The notes under the pieces were generated by a model that saw only the letters and a list, made by a program, of their open reading frames with translations, did not search any database and was not told the DNA's origin. DNA of 64,000 bases, taken from positions 39,190-103,189 of the forward strand of contig JAKAGZ010000004.1 of NCBI GenBank assembly GCA_021815365.1. Direction: 5' to 3'. Source of the DNA: Bacteroidota bacterium. GTDB lineage: Bacteria; Bacteroidota; Ignavibacteria; Ignavibacteriales; Ignavibacteriaceae. Positions 30,064 through 37,953 of the stretch are shown piece after piece (within the stretch, counting starts at the first letter, position 1; each line of letters starts with the position of its first letter). A program made the position numbers and the translations under genes.

Positions 30064-30089
30064 AAGGCTGGAGCAGATGATCCAGCCTT
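30064..30089 (-). terminator. Intrinsic terminator after the Hc1-like gene
   Basis: A 9 bp perfect stem (AAGGCTGGA 30064-30072, TCCAGCCTT 30081-30089), 8-base loop, followed on the minus strand by ATTTTTTATT. It lies 30 bp past the stop of the Hc1-like gene and 23 bp before the CapA start. Confidence 0.85.
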
Positions 30090-30118
30090 GTAAATGAAAC
30101 TCGGGAATATGTAAAGGA

Positions 30119-30316
30119 CTAATTACCAGCTTTTTCAGCTTTCCTCTGGGCTTTAACTTCCTGGATATTCTTGCGAACTTCCTGGCATTGTTTTCTCAGG
30201 TCGCTTAATCCTTTACGCAGACGTGTACCTGCAGCAGCCTGTCCTTTAACGTAGAACTTCTCGAAATCGTGTTCGAGATTTCTTACAGCCTGCATCAGTT
30301 CTTCGAAATGGTTCAT
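30119..30316 (-). CDS. Histone H1-like Hc1 family protein
   Basis: A 65 aa basic, helical protein (MNHFEELMQAVRNLEHDFEK ... LRKGLSDLRKQCQEVRKNIQ ... KAQRKAEKAGN) of the Hc1-like family common in Bacteroidota. Members are thought to bind DNA, though most are untested. A strong AGGAGGT ribosome site lies 4 bp before the ATG, implying high expression. It is 33 bp after the HdrD-like gene and ends at a clear terminator. Confidence 0.8.
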   Translation of the reverse strand: MNHFEELMQAVRNLEHDFEKFYVKGQAAAGTRLRKGLSDLRKQCQEVRKNIQEVKAQRKAEKAGN

Positions 30317-30349
30317 TGTTACCTCCTATGGTTTATTGGAACGATTAAG

Positions 30350-32353
30350 TTAGTTAGAATTCTCCAGAACAATTTCTGCAATATCTTTTACAGCAACTTC
30401 TTCAGATTTATCAAAATGTTTAACGCCGTCTGTCAGCATTGTCATGCAAAACGGGCAGGCAGAGGCAATCGTTTCTGCACCTGTGCCGAGCGCTTCTTTA
30501 GTTCTTTCAATATTAATTCTGCCGCCTTCTTCGTCTTCAAGAAACATTCTTCCGCCTCCTGCACCGCAGCAGAATCCTTTGCTTTTGATTCTTTTCATCT
30601 CTACTAATTCTAATTCAGTTATCTTATCTAAGGAATTCCGCGGCGAATCGTAAACGCTGTTATATCTTCCCAGATAGCAGGAGTCGTGATAAGTAACTTT
30701 TAATCTTTTTTCACTGTCATCTTTCAACCGGATTTTACCTTCGCTAAGCATTTGATCTATCATTTGAGAGTGGTGTATTACTTCAAAATTGCCGCCAAAC
30801 TGTTTGTATTCATTTTTCAGAGAGTGGAAACAATGCGGACAGGCTGTTACTATTTTTTTTACGCCGTAATTATTCAAGGTTTCGACATTTTTCATAATCA
30901 TCGTCTGAGCCAGATATTCGTTACCGAGTCTCCGTGCTGTATCTCCGTTGCATTTTTCTTCAGTGCCTAAAATCCTGAAATCAATATTTGCCTTTTGCAT
31001 CAGCCGTGCAAAAGCTTGTGTTACCTTTTTATAGCGATTGTCAAATGAACCGGCGCATCCCACCCAGAATAAAATTTCTCCGTTCGGGTCTTCAGACATT
31101 TTTTTGATATTCATTCCTTCAGCCCAGTTAGCTCTGTCTGATTGGTTAAATGCCCAGGGAGTAAAATTCGTTTCGATGCTCTTGAAAACGTTATTGAGAT
31201 TAGATGGAAATTGTGATTCAGTTAAAACAAGATTGCGTCTCATATCAACGATCGAGTCAACGTGTTCGATCATTACAGGGCACTCCTGCACACAAGCCAT
31301 GCAGGTCGTACACTGCCAGAGTTCAACGTCTGAGATATAATCGTGCACAAGAGTTTTTTCAAATACAGAGCCTTCTGATATTCCGTTCGCAAGTAAAGGA
31401 GCTTTCTCTTTAGTTCTTCTCCTGATATCAACAATTATTTTTCTCGGCGATAAAGATTTGCCTACAGTAGCTGCAGGACAAGCTGAAGTACATCTTCCGC
31501 ATTCAGTGCAGGAATATCCGTCGAGTATTTGCTTCCATGAAAGATGCTCAATATCTGCTGCACCGAAAAATTCTGCATTTTCATCTTCAAGGTTTAACGG
31601 CTTTAATGTATTCCTTACAGGATCGAGATTGGCAAAAAAAGTATTCGGAATAGAAGTGATCACGTGAAGGTGTTTGGAGTAAGGCAAAAAATTCATAAAC
31701 CCCATAACAACTATAATATGCATCCACCAGAAGATCTGATAATTAGCAGCTGCGGAAGAGGAATCTGGGCTGTAAATAATTTTACTCAAAGGAAAAGAAA
31801 TCGGTCTTACTTCAAAAGAACCAAGGGTGAAATTATGCATTGCAACTAGAGAGATATTTTCACCTAACAACGACACACACACAAGCATTATAAGCACAAG
31901 AATAATTACAGCATCTATTTTACCGGATCTATCTACCTCAAGCCTCGGAATATGAAGAACAAATCTTCTGTAAAGCGCATAAAGACACGAAAGGATAACC
32001 AGCAAACCAAAGACGTCCTCTACAAAAGTTATGAAAGAATAAAAACCTCCGAGGAATGATAAATTAAAGGGTGAATAAAATCCCTGTATAAGAGCTTCGA
32101 GAACAGCAAATAAGAAAAGAATAAAACCCCAGAAAATAACAAGATGTAAAATTCCTGCAGCAGGGTCTCTCATTAATTTTGTTTGAGCAAAGGCGATATT
32201 CCATACTCTTTTTAATCTTACCCCGATCCTGTTAAAGCGGTCATCCTTCTTCCTGGCTACCAGCATATATTTAACAAGGTTCCTGCAGCTCCAAGCAAAT
32301 ATTCCCGCTGCGAGAATAAAGAACAATGTAAAGATTATATTTTTTAATTCCAT
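30350..32353 (-). CDS. Membrane-bound HdrD-like Fe-S oxidoreductase
   Basis: A 667 aa fusion. Residues 1-235 have about five to six membrane helices resembling the NarI-type cytochrome b subunit. Two [4Fe-4S] motifs follow: CTECGRCTSACPA (282-294) and CTTCMACVQECPV (348-360). Two CCG domains of the HdrD/GlpC type end the protein (FWVGCAGSFDNRY and GFCCGAGGGRMF). This layout is found in putative quinone-linked electron-transfer proteins, often near electron-transfer flavoprotein genes; none is nearby here. The electron donor is unknown. Confidence 0.9.
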   Translation of the reverse strand: MELKNIIFTLFFILAAGIFAWSCRNLVKYMLVARKKDDRFNRIGVRLKRVWNIAFAQTKLMRDPAAGILHLVIFWGFILFLFAVLEALIQGFYSPFNLSFLGGFYSFITFVEDVFGLLVILSCLYALYRRFVLHIPRLEVDRSGKIDAVIILVLIMLVCVSLLGENISLVAMHNFTLGSFEVRPISFPLSKIIYSPDSSSAAANYQIFWWMHIIVVMGFMNFLPYSKHLHVITSIPNTFFANLDPVRNTLKPLNLEDENAEFFGAADIEHLSWKQILDGYSCTECGRCTSACPAATVGKSLSPRKIIVDIRRRTKEKAPLLANGISEGSVFEKTLVHDYISDVELWQCTTCMACVQECPVMIEHVDSIVDMRRNLVLTESQFPSNLNNVFKSIETNFTPWAFNQSDRANWAEGMNIKKMSEDPNGEILFWVGCAGSFDNRYKKVTQAFARLMQKANIDFRILGTEEKCNGDTARRLGNEYLAQTMIMKNVETLNNYGVKKIVTACPHCFHSLKNEYKQFGGNFEVIHHSQMIDQMLSEGKIRLKDDSEKRLKVTYHDSCYLGRYNSVYDSPRNSLDKITELELVEMKRIKSKGFCCGAGGGRMFLEDEEGGRINIERTKEALGTGAETIASACPFCMTMLTDGVKHFDKSEEVAVKDIAEIVLENSN

Positions 32354-32428
32354 TATGACCAGGGAATAATTAAAAAATTTAATAGAACAGAGCCCAAAAA
32401 ATTAATTAGATACTGAACTTATGCAGAT

Positions 32429-32525
32429 AGAGATGACATCTTTTGCCTCTAAAAAATATACCGATAAAAACGGCATTACTTCCGAAGAAGTAAGTAACTA
32501 CTCTTTTATAAAAGATGTCATCTCT
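32429..32525 (-). repeat. 97 bp element closed by a perfect 16 bp inverted repeat
   Basis: Arms AGAGATGACATCTTTT (32429-32444) and the exact complement (32510-32525). Inside, read on the minus strand, are a 7 bp hairpin with a cTTCGg tetraloop (TTACTTC-TTCG-GAAGTAA) and a small CCG/CGG hairpin. It lies 24 bp after the bioY stop and 75 bp before the HdrD-like start. It could be a structured leader or a small mobile element; no T-run follows, so it is not a classical terminator. Confidence 0.7.
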
Positions 32526-32548
32526 TGCTTCATTATTGTTTGCATAAC

Positions 32549-33133
32549 TCAGTTAGATATTGAAAACTTTTTAGAAATCCCGAAATAAATACTAGCTGCC
32601 GCAAAAACCTTCACAACTTCCCACAGTAAGAATATGACAGCGCCCGTTTCAAATGCTTCGGTTAAGTTTCCAAGGAAAAATATTCCAAGATAAAGAGCAC
32701 CTATCACAAGAATAAGAAGGACAGCAGCGAACATCGAAAAAACAAAATTTAAATAATTTTTATTTTTTTCTACCAGGTATCCGGCAACAAAAGCAGCCAA
32801 AGGATAAGAAAGCAGGTACCCTCCAGTCGGACCGAAGAGGCGGGCAATTCCTACCGAGCTGTCAGGAATTTGAGCAAAAACAGGCAGACCAATAACTCCC
32901 ATTGCAAGATAAGCAAGCTGGCTGTATGCACCCTTTTTGGGTCCGAGAAAAGCACCGGAAAGTAAAACCATCATCGTCTGAAGTGTAAAAGGAACAGGTT
33001 TAACCGGAATTGTTACCTGTGCTGCTACTGCTGTAAGAATTGCAAAAGAAAATACCCATAAAGTTTCAGCAAGATTTGGTCTCGACAAAATCTTTGAAAG
33101 AATATTATTCTTTGTGTTTTCTTTGGTTATCAT
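32549..33133 (-). CDS. bioY: Biotin transporter substrate-binding subunit BioY
   Basis: S-component of the ECF-type biotin uptake system. The 194 aa protein has about six membrane helices and family motifs PVPFTLQTMMVLLSGAFLGP, LAYLAMGVIGLPVFA and GPTGGYLLSYPLAAFVAGYL. No BioM/BioN partner is next to it; solitary BioY proteins and shared ECF modules are both known. An AAGGAAAC ribosome site precedes the ATG. Confidence 0.93.
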   Translation of the reverse strand: MITKENTKNNILSKILSRPNLAETLWVFSFAILTAVAAQVTIPVKPVPFTLQTMMVLLSGAFLGPKKGAYSQLAYLAMGVIGLPVFAQIPDSSVGIARLFGPTGGYLLSYPLAAFVAGYLVEKNKNYLNFVFSMFAAVLLILVIGALYLGIFFLGNLTEAFETGAVIFLLWEVVKVFAAASIYFGISKKFSISN

Positions 33134-33160
33134 AGTTTCCTTACCTTATTTTAAGTTTTT

Positions 33161-33189
33161 ATTATAAAATCTAACCGCGTCATTCAAAA
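33161..33189 (-). promoter_or_regulatory. Possible promoter of bioY
   Basis: A perfect TATAAT (33166-33161) on the minus strand lies 27 bp before the bioY ATG. The -35 is ambiguous: TTTTGA with 17 bp spacing or TTGAAT with 15 bp. No BirA-like palindrome was recognised. Confidence 0.4.
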
Positions 33190-33639
33190 CCTTATCAATT
33201 GAGAAATTACGATTATCTTTTTCAATTTCAATTTTCCGAGCTTTGTATAAAATTATATTTCAAGCTATCATTTAAAATGGTCTTAAATACAAAATTATTG
33301 CTCATTTAATCGAAATATGCTTAATATAGATAGAAAAGTCAAGAATTTCGTTAATTATGCAATTTTTAAAAATGAACCTTACAAAGGCGTACCTTATATA
33401 TTCAGTATTTTCAATCGAGATTAACTAAGCTAAAAATATGTTAACTTATTATCACAATTTTTAAATTGTTATTACTTTATATTTGTATAAAATATAGTCA
33501 TAAAGAAAAGCAGGCTGATTTAGGATAAATGAAATACAGATAATTAACGATTATTAAAGCAGATTATTTTGCTGCAGATATCTTTTTATCAACACTCATC
33601 ACCCTGCATTGATGCTGATTTTAACAATAAGAATAATAA
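33190..33639. other. Long AT-rich intergenic region between divergent genes
   Basis: About 450 bp with no convincing gene. It contains an inverted repeat around 33450-33470 (CACAATTT and AAATTGTT arms) and a TATATTTG element (33479-33486) that could belong to the promoter of the plus-strand HisA-like operon. A 35-codon frame at 33317-33424 lacks a ribosome site and is not called. Confidence 0.4.
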
Positions 33640-34392
33640 ATGAGTTATTTATTAGTAATTCCATCAATAGACATTAAAGACAGGAAAACTGTCAGGGTAG
33701 TAAAAGGCATACCTGAACTCCATTGCAAGGAATACGGAAATGATCCTGTTGAGATGGCAAGGATCTGGCGTGCTGAAAATGCTAAATTAATTCATGTTGT
33801 TGACTTTGACCGTGCGGCAGATCATTCAAAAAAGAATTTTAATATAATTGAAGAGATCTGTTCATCTGTTATTATTCCGGTAGAATTTGCTGGAGGAATA
33901 AGGGAACTTGATGATATAAAAGAAATGCTGGGTATAGGAGTCAGCCGGCTGGTCATCAGTACAATGGCTATTGAAGACAGAGAAAATTTCATAAAAGCAT
34001 TAGAGATTTTCGGACCGCTGAAGATTGCTATTTCATTAGACATTGTTGATGAACAAATTATTATTCACGGTAGAAAAATTAAAACAGGAATAAATTATCT
34101 TGATTTTGCAAAAGATATGCGTTCGCTTGGTGTTGAAAGATTCATAGTTACTGATGTGGAAAGGAATGGAATGATGATAGGACCAAATATTGAAATGTCC
34201 AAAAAAGTTGCTGAAATTACAGAGGCAAAAATTACTCTTTCCGGCGGAGTCAGGAATAAAGACGAGCTTATGGACATTCAGAATTTAATGCCTCTTGGAA
34301 TTGATTCAGTTATTGTTGGGCGCGCCCTTTACGAGAACAGATTCCCCTGTCAAAAATTATGGCGTGTCGCCGAATCAGGAATTTTTCAATAA
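33640..34392 (+). CDS. HisA-like (phosphoribosylformimino isomerase family) TIM-barrel protein
   Basis: A 250 aa beta-alpha barrel of the HisA/HisF family. Positions matching HisA catalysis are kept: Asp11 in IPSIDIKD, Asp134 in ISLDIVD, and Thr171 in IVTDVERNG. The phosphate loops FAGGIREL and LSGGVRNKDE are also kept. The usual DLDGA motif reads DFDRA (55-59), and no other his gene is near. It is followed by a cyclic-nucleotide-binding protein and UspA rather than histidine genes, so it may be a repurposed paralogue or the genome's only HisA. Confidence 0.75.
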   Translation: MSYLLVIPSIDIKDRKTVRVVKGIPELHCKEYGNDPVEMARIWRAENAKLIHVVDFDRAADHSKKNFNIIEEICSSVIIPVEFAGGIRELDDIKEMLGIGVSRLVISTMAIEDRENFIKALEIFGPLKIAISLDIVDEQIIIHGRKIKTGINYLDFAKDMRSLGVERFIVTDVERNGMMIGPNIEMSKKVAEITEAKITLSGGVRNKDELMDIQNLMPLGIDSVIVGRALYENRFPCQKLWRVAESGIFQ

Positions 34393-34408
34393 GGGTTAAG
34401 GAGTAATT

Positions 34409-34960
34409 ATGGAAGAAAATTACAAAGAACCAGAACATAATAGTTTCTGGGAAAATTTTTTTAATTCTTCAACTGAAAAAACCGACTTGCAAAAATCTCT
34501 CTTATCAATTCCTATCTTCAAGGGGTTGGGCAGAAGAGACTGCGCAGCACTGATAAATTTAATTCATCACAGGATCTATGTTGCAGGAGAATATATTTTT
34601 TATCAGGGCGACCCGGGACTGGGTATTTACCTGATCCGTGAAGGTGAAGTTGAAATTCAGAGAAATATTAAAGATGGAGAAATTTTAACGCTCGCTAATT
34701 TACAGAGAGGAGATTTCTTCGGTGAGCTGGCGCTTGTTGACGGCGAGAAAAGACCTGCTTCTGCAATTGCTAAATCCGACTGCAAATTAGCTGTCATATT
34801 CAAACCCGACCTTGACGAATTCATAGAAAAGTTTCCGAAGAAAGGGATAAAAATTCTTGAAGGATTTTCCAAAATTATTGCTGCACGTTTAAGAAAAGTA
34901 AACGAAGAATATTATGAAGTAAAAAGTAAATTAAAATCCGGAGTGCATTATGAAGCCTGA
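34409..34960 (+). CDS. Cyclic-nucleotide-binding domain protein without DNA-binding domain
   Basis: A 183 aa protein with one cNMP-binding beta-roll (about residues 35-155). The phosphate-binding cassette FFGELALVDGEKRPASA (103-119) has the Glu106 and Arg115 that contact the cyclic phosphate in CAP/PKA domains, so ligand binding is likely. The C-terminal 30 residues are helical, not a helix-turn-helix, so it is not a Crp-type regulator. AAGGAG precedes the start. It is 16 bp after the HisA-like gene and overlaps uspA by 11 bp. Confidence 0.87.
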   Translation: MEENYKEPEHNSFWENFFNSSTEKTDLQKSLLSIPIFKGLGRRDCAALINLIHHRIYVAGEYIFYQGDPGLGIYLIREGEVEIQRNIKDGEILTLANLQRGDFFGELALVDGEKRPASAIAKSDCKLAVIFKPDLDEFIEKFPKKGIKILEGFSKIIAARLRKVNEEYYEVKSKLKSGVHYEA

Positions 34961-35432
34961 AATAAAAAAAGTATTGGTACCTATTGATTTTTCCGATTAC
35001 TCGAAAAGCGCATTAAATTATGCGGTGGACTTTGCCAAACATTTTAATGCTGAGCTTTTTCTGATTTACGTTGTCGAGCCTGTAATTTATCCGCCTGATT
35101 TTAGCATGGGGCAAATTGCTATTCCTTCAATCGACCTCGATATGGATAAGCGTGCTAATGAAGAGCTTGAAAATCTTGCCCGGAAACAAATTCCAAAAGA
35201 TTTGAGCACAAAAACAATTGTTAAAACCGGTAAGCCCTTCGTAGAAATAATTGATACTGCAAAGCAAATTGATGCGGACATAATTATAATCGCTACGCAC
35301 GGTCATTCGGGTGTTGAACATATTTTATTTGGCAGCACAGCAGAAAAAATTGTAAGGAAAGCTCCCTGCCCTGTTTTAACTCTTAGAGAACCTCTCAAAG
35401 GTTTTAATTATAAAGAAGCAGTAAAGGATTGA
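34950..35432 (+). CDS. Universal stress protein, UspA family
   Basis: A 160 aa single Usp domain with VLVPIDFSDYSKSALNYAVD at the start. The ATP-binding motif ATHGHSGVEHILFGSTAEKI (G-2x-G-9x-G-S/T) fits the ATP-binding subclass. The start overlaps the cNMP-binding gene, suggesting that the two are translated together and act in one stress or redox response (inference). Confidence 0.93.
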   Translation: MKPEIKKVLVPIDFSDYSKSALNYAVDFAKHFNAELFLIYVVEPVIYPPDFSMGQIAIPSIDLDMDKRANEELENLARKQIPKDLSTKTIVKTGKPFVEIIDTAKQIDADIIIIATHGHSGVEHILFGSTAEKIVRKAPCPVLTLREPLKGFNYKEAVKD

Positions 35433-35456
35433 AAAATACTGGGGCATTTGTTATAT

Positions 35457-35501
35457 GTGATTAAATCCTTTGGTGGTAAGAAACAGAAAGATTTTATATA
35501 A
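35457..35501 (+). pseudogene. Remnant of a HigB-like toxin gene start
   Basis: A 14-codon frame, GTG to TAA, reads (M)IKSFGGKKQKDFI. The opening MIKSF is the typical start of HigB toxins, and its TAA overlaps the higA ATG as TAATG, the spacing seen in higBA pairs. The body of the toxin (about 75-80 residues) is missing. An unrelated short leader frame cannot be excluded. Confidence 0.4.
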
Positions 35502-35809
35502 TGAAAAGAAAGCCAGCCCATCCAGGAATTATTTTAAAAGAAGAATTTTTAATCCCTATGAGATTAACACAAACGGGATTTTCTTCTTTGATAAACTCAA
35601 CGCCAAAGATTGTAAAAGAAATAATTAATGAAAAAAGAAGTGTTACGACTGAAATGGCAATAAAATTTTCAAAATTTTTCGGGACTTCCGTAGAATTGTG
35701 GCTGAACCTGCAGAACCAATATGATATTTATAGTACATTATTAAACAACCCTGCAAAGCTTAGCAGTATTCGCCCATATAAAGAAAGAAAATACAAGCTA
35801 TATAATTGA
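35501..35809 (+). CDS. higA: HigA-family antitoxin (orphan)
   Basis: A 102 aa XRE-type helix-turn-helix protein of the HigA/VapI family: MKRKPAHPGIILKEEFLIPM, then LTQTGFSSLINSTPKIVKEI and FSKFFGTSVELWLNLQNQYD. HigA usually follows its toxin HigB. Here only a 14-codon remnant-like frame precedes it, and downstream lies a MITE-like repeat, so the antitoxin appears to be without a toxin and may act as a plain regulator. Confidence 0.88.
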   Translation: MKRKPAHPGIILKEEFLIPMRLTQTGFSSLINSTPKIVKEIINEKRSVTTEMAIKFSKFFGTSVELWLNLQNQYDIYSTLLNNPAKLSSIRPYKERKYKLYN

Positions 35810-35870
35810 AGCTAAAATTAAACAACTAATTTTATTCCAGTACACAGGTATCTGTAAAAAAGTTCGTAAA

Positions 35871-36292
35871 ACAATGCTGCACAAATTAAATTTAGGATAG
35901 CAAAAAAGTTGTCACATTGTTTGTTGAGGACTGATTTTTTTTAACTGGATTTAAATCCCCCTTCACGCAACTGCTGGTTTAGTCCGGCAGCTACAGGATG
36001 CTAAATTAAAGTGGTTCCGTTACAGTGTTGGACTATGGCAGGCAATTATTGGCGATACTATGTCAATAATGTAATAAGGTTTGCTGTTATGCTTTGCTTC
36101 TGCTGCTAAGGTTTTGTTTAACAATAAGGTTAAAAACCTTATGATTTGTTCAAACCTTAGCAGCTAAAAATAACGAACCAGTATAAAAGCCTTATCACCT
36201 TATTTCTGAAAATATCTGATACTAAATCAGGTTATCAATCCTGCCTGTCGGCAGACAGGTTCCAGAGAACTTCAATTATTTGTTTTGAACAG
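35871..36292 (-). mobile_element. MITE-like noncoding repeat, copy B
   Basis: Inverted, diverged copy of 9136-9559 (about 422 bp). The terminal repeats are more mutated than in copy A (CTGCACAAA at the left; CTGTTCAAA read in from the right). The internal palindrome (36240-36259) and the large hairpin (36065-36204) are kept. It lies between the convergent higA and DCC-family genes and contains no intact open frame. Confidence 0.75.
36240..36259. repeat. Short GC-rich palindrome in repeat copy B
   Basis: Same 20 bp unit as at 9169-9188 in the opposite orientation (CCTGTC arm ends, TGCC loop). It marks the conserved end region of the repeat family. Confidence 0.65.
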
Positions 36293-36304
36293 AAGAGAAA
36301 AGAC

Positions 36305-36718
36305 TCACAAAATGAATTTATCTTTTTCTTCTGCTGCAGGCACCCGGCAGGAATTTCTTTTCCCGAAAATTCTATAGCGGTTTTCTGCGACTATGTTATA
36401 AATAAGGTCACGAACCGGTGCAGGAATTATCACTAAAAAACAAAATAATCTCCAGAACGGTGTCAGGTTCTTTGCAATCCTTAATGCTGCTGAAGATCTT
36501 ACAAAATATTTTTCACCCTCAATAAGAATAACAGAGTTCATCTCATCATTGTTTATAGAAAATTTTTTGAGAAGTTTTATCCCTGCCTCCGATTGGAGGG
36601 AGGCGAACTTAAAGATATTATTTTTATCGCGGTTAATTATAAAATTTACCCAGAAGTTGCAAAAATTACAGATGCCGTCGAAAAGAATGATTTTATTCAA
36701 ACTTACTGCGTTCCTCAC
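36305..36718 (-). CDS. DCC-family (DUF393) thiol-disulfide oxidoreductase-like protein
   Basis: A 137 aa protein with the family motif LFDGICNFC (Cys17 and Cys20) and FASLQSEAG. These proteins resemble thioredoxin folds, but substrates are unknown. The start is GTG (36718), 26 bp inside the end of the upstream gene; TTG at 36700 is an alternative. It is probably cotranscribed with the CorC/HlyC-type gene. Confidence 0.85.
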   Translation of the reverse strand: MRNAVSLNKIILFDGICNFCNFWVNFIINRDKNNIFKFASLQSEAGIKLLKKFSINNDEMNSVILIEGEKYFVRSSAALRIAKNLTPFWRLFCFLVIIPAPVRDLIYNIVAENRYRIFGKRNSCRVPAAEEKDKFIL

Positions 36719-37934
36719 TATTTACCATTAACTTAACCAGATCAATCCTGATATTCGAAGCCCTTACAATCTGTATTGTAAATTTATCAATCACAATAAT
36801 TTCACCCTGTTCCGGGATCCTTCCGGTTCTTGCTGAAACATAACCACCTATAGTTTCATAATCGCCGGATGGAATATCAAGCTCATATTTTTCGTTTATA
36901 AAATCTATCTCAACTTTACCGCTTATCAGGTAGGTATCAGCAGCAATTCTTCTGCAAATATCTTCTTCAACATCATACTCATCTTTTATTTCACCGAAGA
37001 GTTCTTCAATAAGATCTTCCATTGTAACAATGCCGGCTGTTCCGCCGAACTCATCAATTACAACGGCAATGGAAACACGCCTGTCAAGGAACTCATTCAT
37101 CATATCAATACTTTTTTTTGTCTCTGGCACGAAGATAACTTCCCTGATAATGCTTTGCATATCTTTAGGATTCTTAAAAAGATCATAAGCAAGTATAATG
37201 CCTTTGATATTATCGAGGTTATCATCGTAAACAATTAATTTCGAGAATCCTGATTCAATAAAAACATCGAGAGCCTCGTCTATAGTTTTATTGATCTCTA
37301 TGCCGGCTATTTCAGTCCGTGGTCTCATTGCTTCATAAACACGCTGGTCTGCAAGGTCAAGTATCTTGCTGATAATATCGCTTTCTTTTTCTCCGACAAT
37401 ACCGGCTTCGTGGCTTTCCTGCACAAGAGTTTCAATATCCTCCCTGCTGAAAATATTCCTGATATTTTCTTTGCTTACGTTAGAAGGCTGTACAAGTAAA
37501 GTACTGATCGAAGAAAATAATCTTACAAATGGATAAAGGATAACAGAAATAATTCTTGTCGGAATTGCAGTAAGAAGCACTATCCTGTCTGCATGCTCGC
37601 GTGAAAAATATTTCGGGATAAGCTCGCCGAAGATCAGGATAGTAAAAGAGGAAACTAAAAGTATGCTTAAATTATCCCACCCGAAAAGCGAAGCAAGAAG
37701 GACAGTGCTGATCGAGGCAAAACCTATGTTGACAATATTGTTGCTGATTAAAATCGCAGAGAAAAATTTCTCCGGGTGATTCATAAAATAAAGTGCGCTC
37801 TTTGCTGCAAGATTATTTTTGCGCGCTTTAATTTCAATCTTTATTTTGTTAGCTGCAACAAAAGCTATTTCTGAGCCGGAAACAAACCCGCTTATTAAAA
37901 TAAATATAATTAAAACGATCAGATCGTTCAGCAT
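36693..37934 (-). CDS. CorC/HlyC-type (CNNM family) membrane protein with CBS domains
   Basis: A 413 aa protein. The N-terminal DUF21/CNNM membrane domain (about 1-180) has three to four helices and SGSEIAFVAANKIKIE. A CBS pair follows (RTEIAGIEINKTIDEAL to SIAVVIDEFGGTAGIVTMED), then a CorC_HlyC domain (YETIGGYVSARTGRIPEQGE). Members act in Mg/Co efflux or are annotated as hemolysins; transport is the better-supported role. Confidence 0.92.
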   Translation of the reverse strand: MLNDLIVLIIFILISGFVSGSEIAFVAANKIKIEIKARKNNLAAKSALYFMNHPEKFFSAILISNNIVNIGFASISTVLLASLFGWDNLSILLVSSFTILIFGELIPKYFSREHADRIVLLTAIPTRIISVILYPFVRLFSSISTLLVQPSNVSKENIRNIFSREDIETLVQESHEAGIVGEKESDIISKILDLADQRVYEAMRPRTEIAGIEINKTIDEALDVFIESGFSKLIVYDDNLDNIKGIILAYDLFKNPKDMQSIIREVIFVPETKKSIDMMNEFLDRRVSIAVVIDEFGGTAGIVTMEDLIEELFGEIKDEYDVEEDICRRIAADTYLISGKVEIDFINEKYELDIPSGDYETIGGYVSARTGRIPEQGEIIVIDKFTIQIVRASNIRIDLVKLMVNSEERSKFE

Positions 37935-37953
37935 AAAAAAGATTTTCAGGAAA

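Noticed and set aside
32421..32587. Plus-strand frame MQIEMTSFASKKYTDKNGIT... across the 97 bp inverted-repeat element
   Set aside because: It overlaps the end of bioY on the other strand, has no ribosome site, and its sequence is dictated by the inverted repeat.
33317..33424. 35-codon plus-strand frame (MLNIDRKVKNFVNYAIFKNE...)
   Set aside because: Coding-like composition but no ribosome site and no recognisable partner; too weak to call.
36586..36599. CCTCC-GATT-GGAGG palindrome in the DCC-family gene
   Set aside because: It encodes SLQSEAG-region residues that are normal for the family, so it is probably chance and not an insertion.
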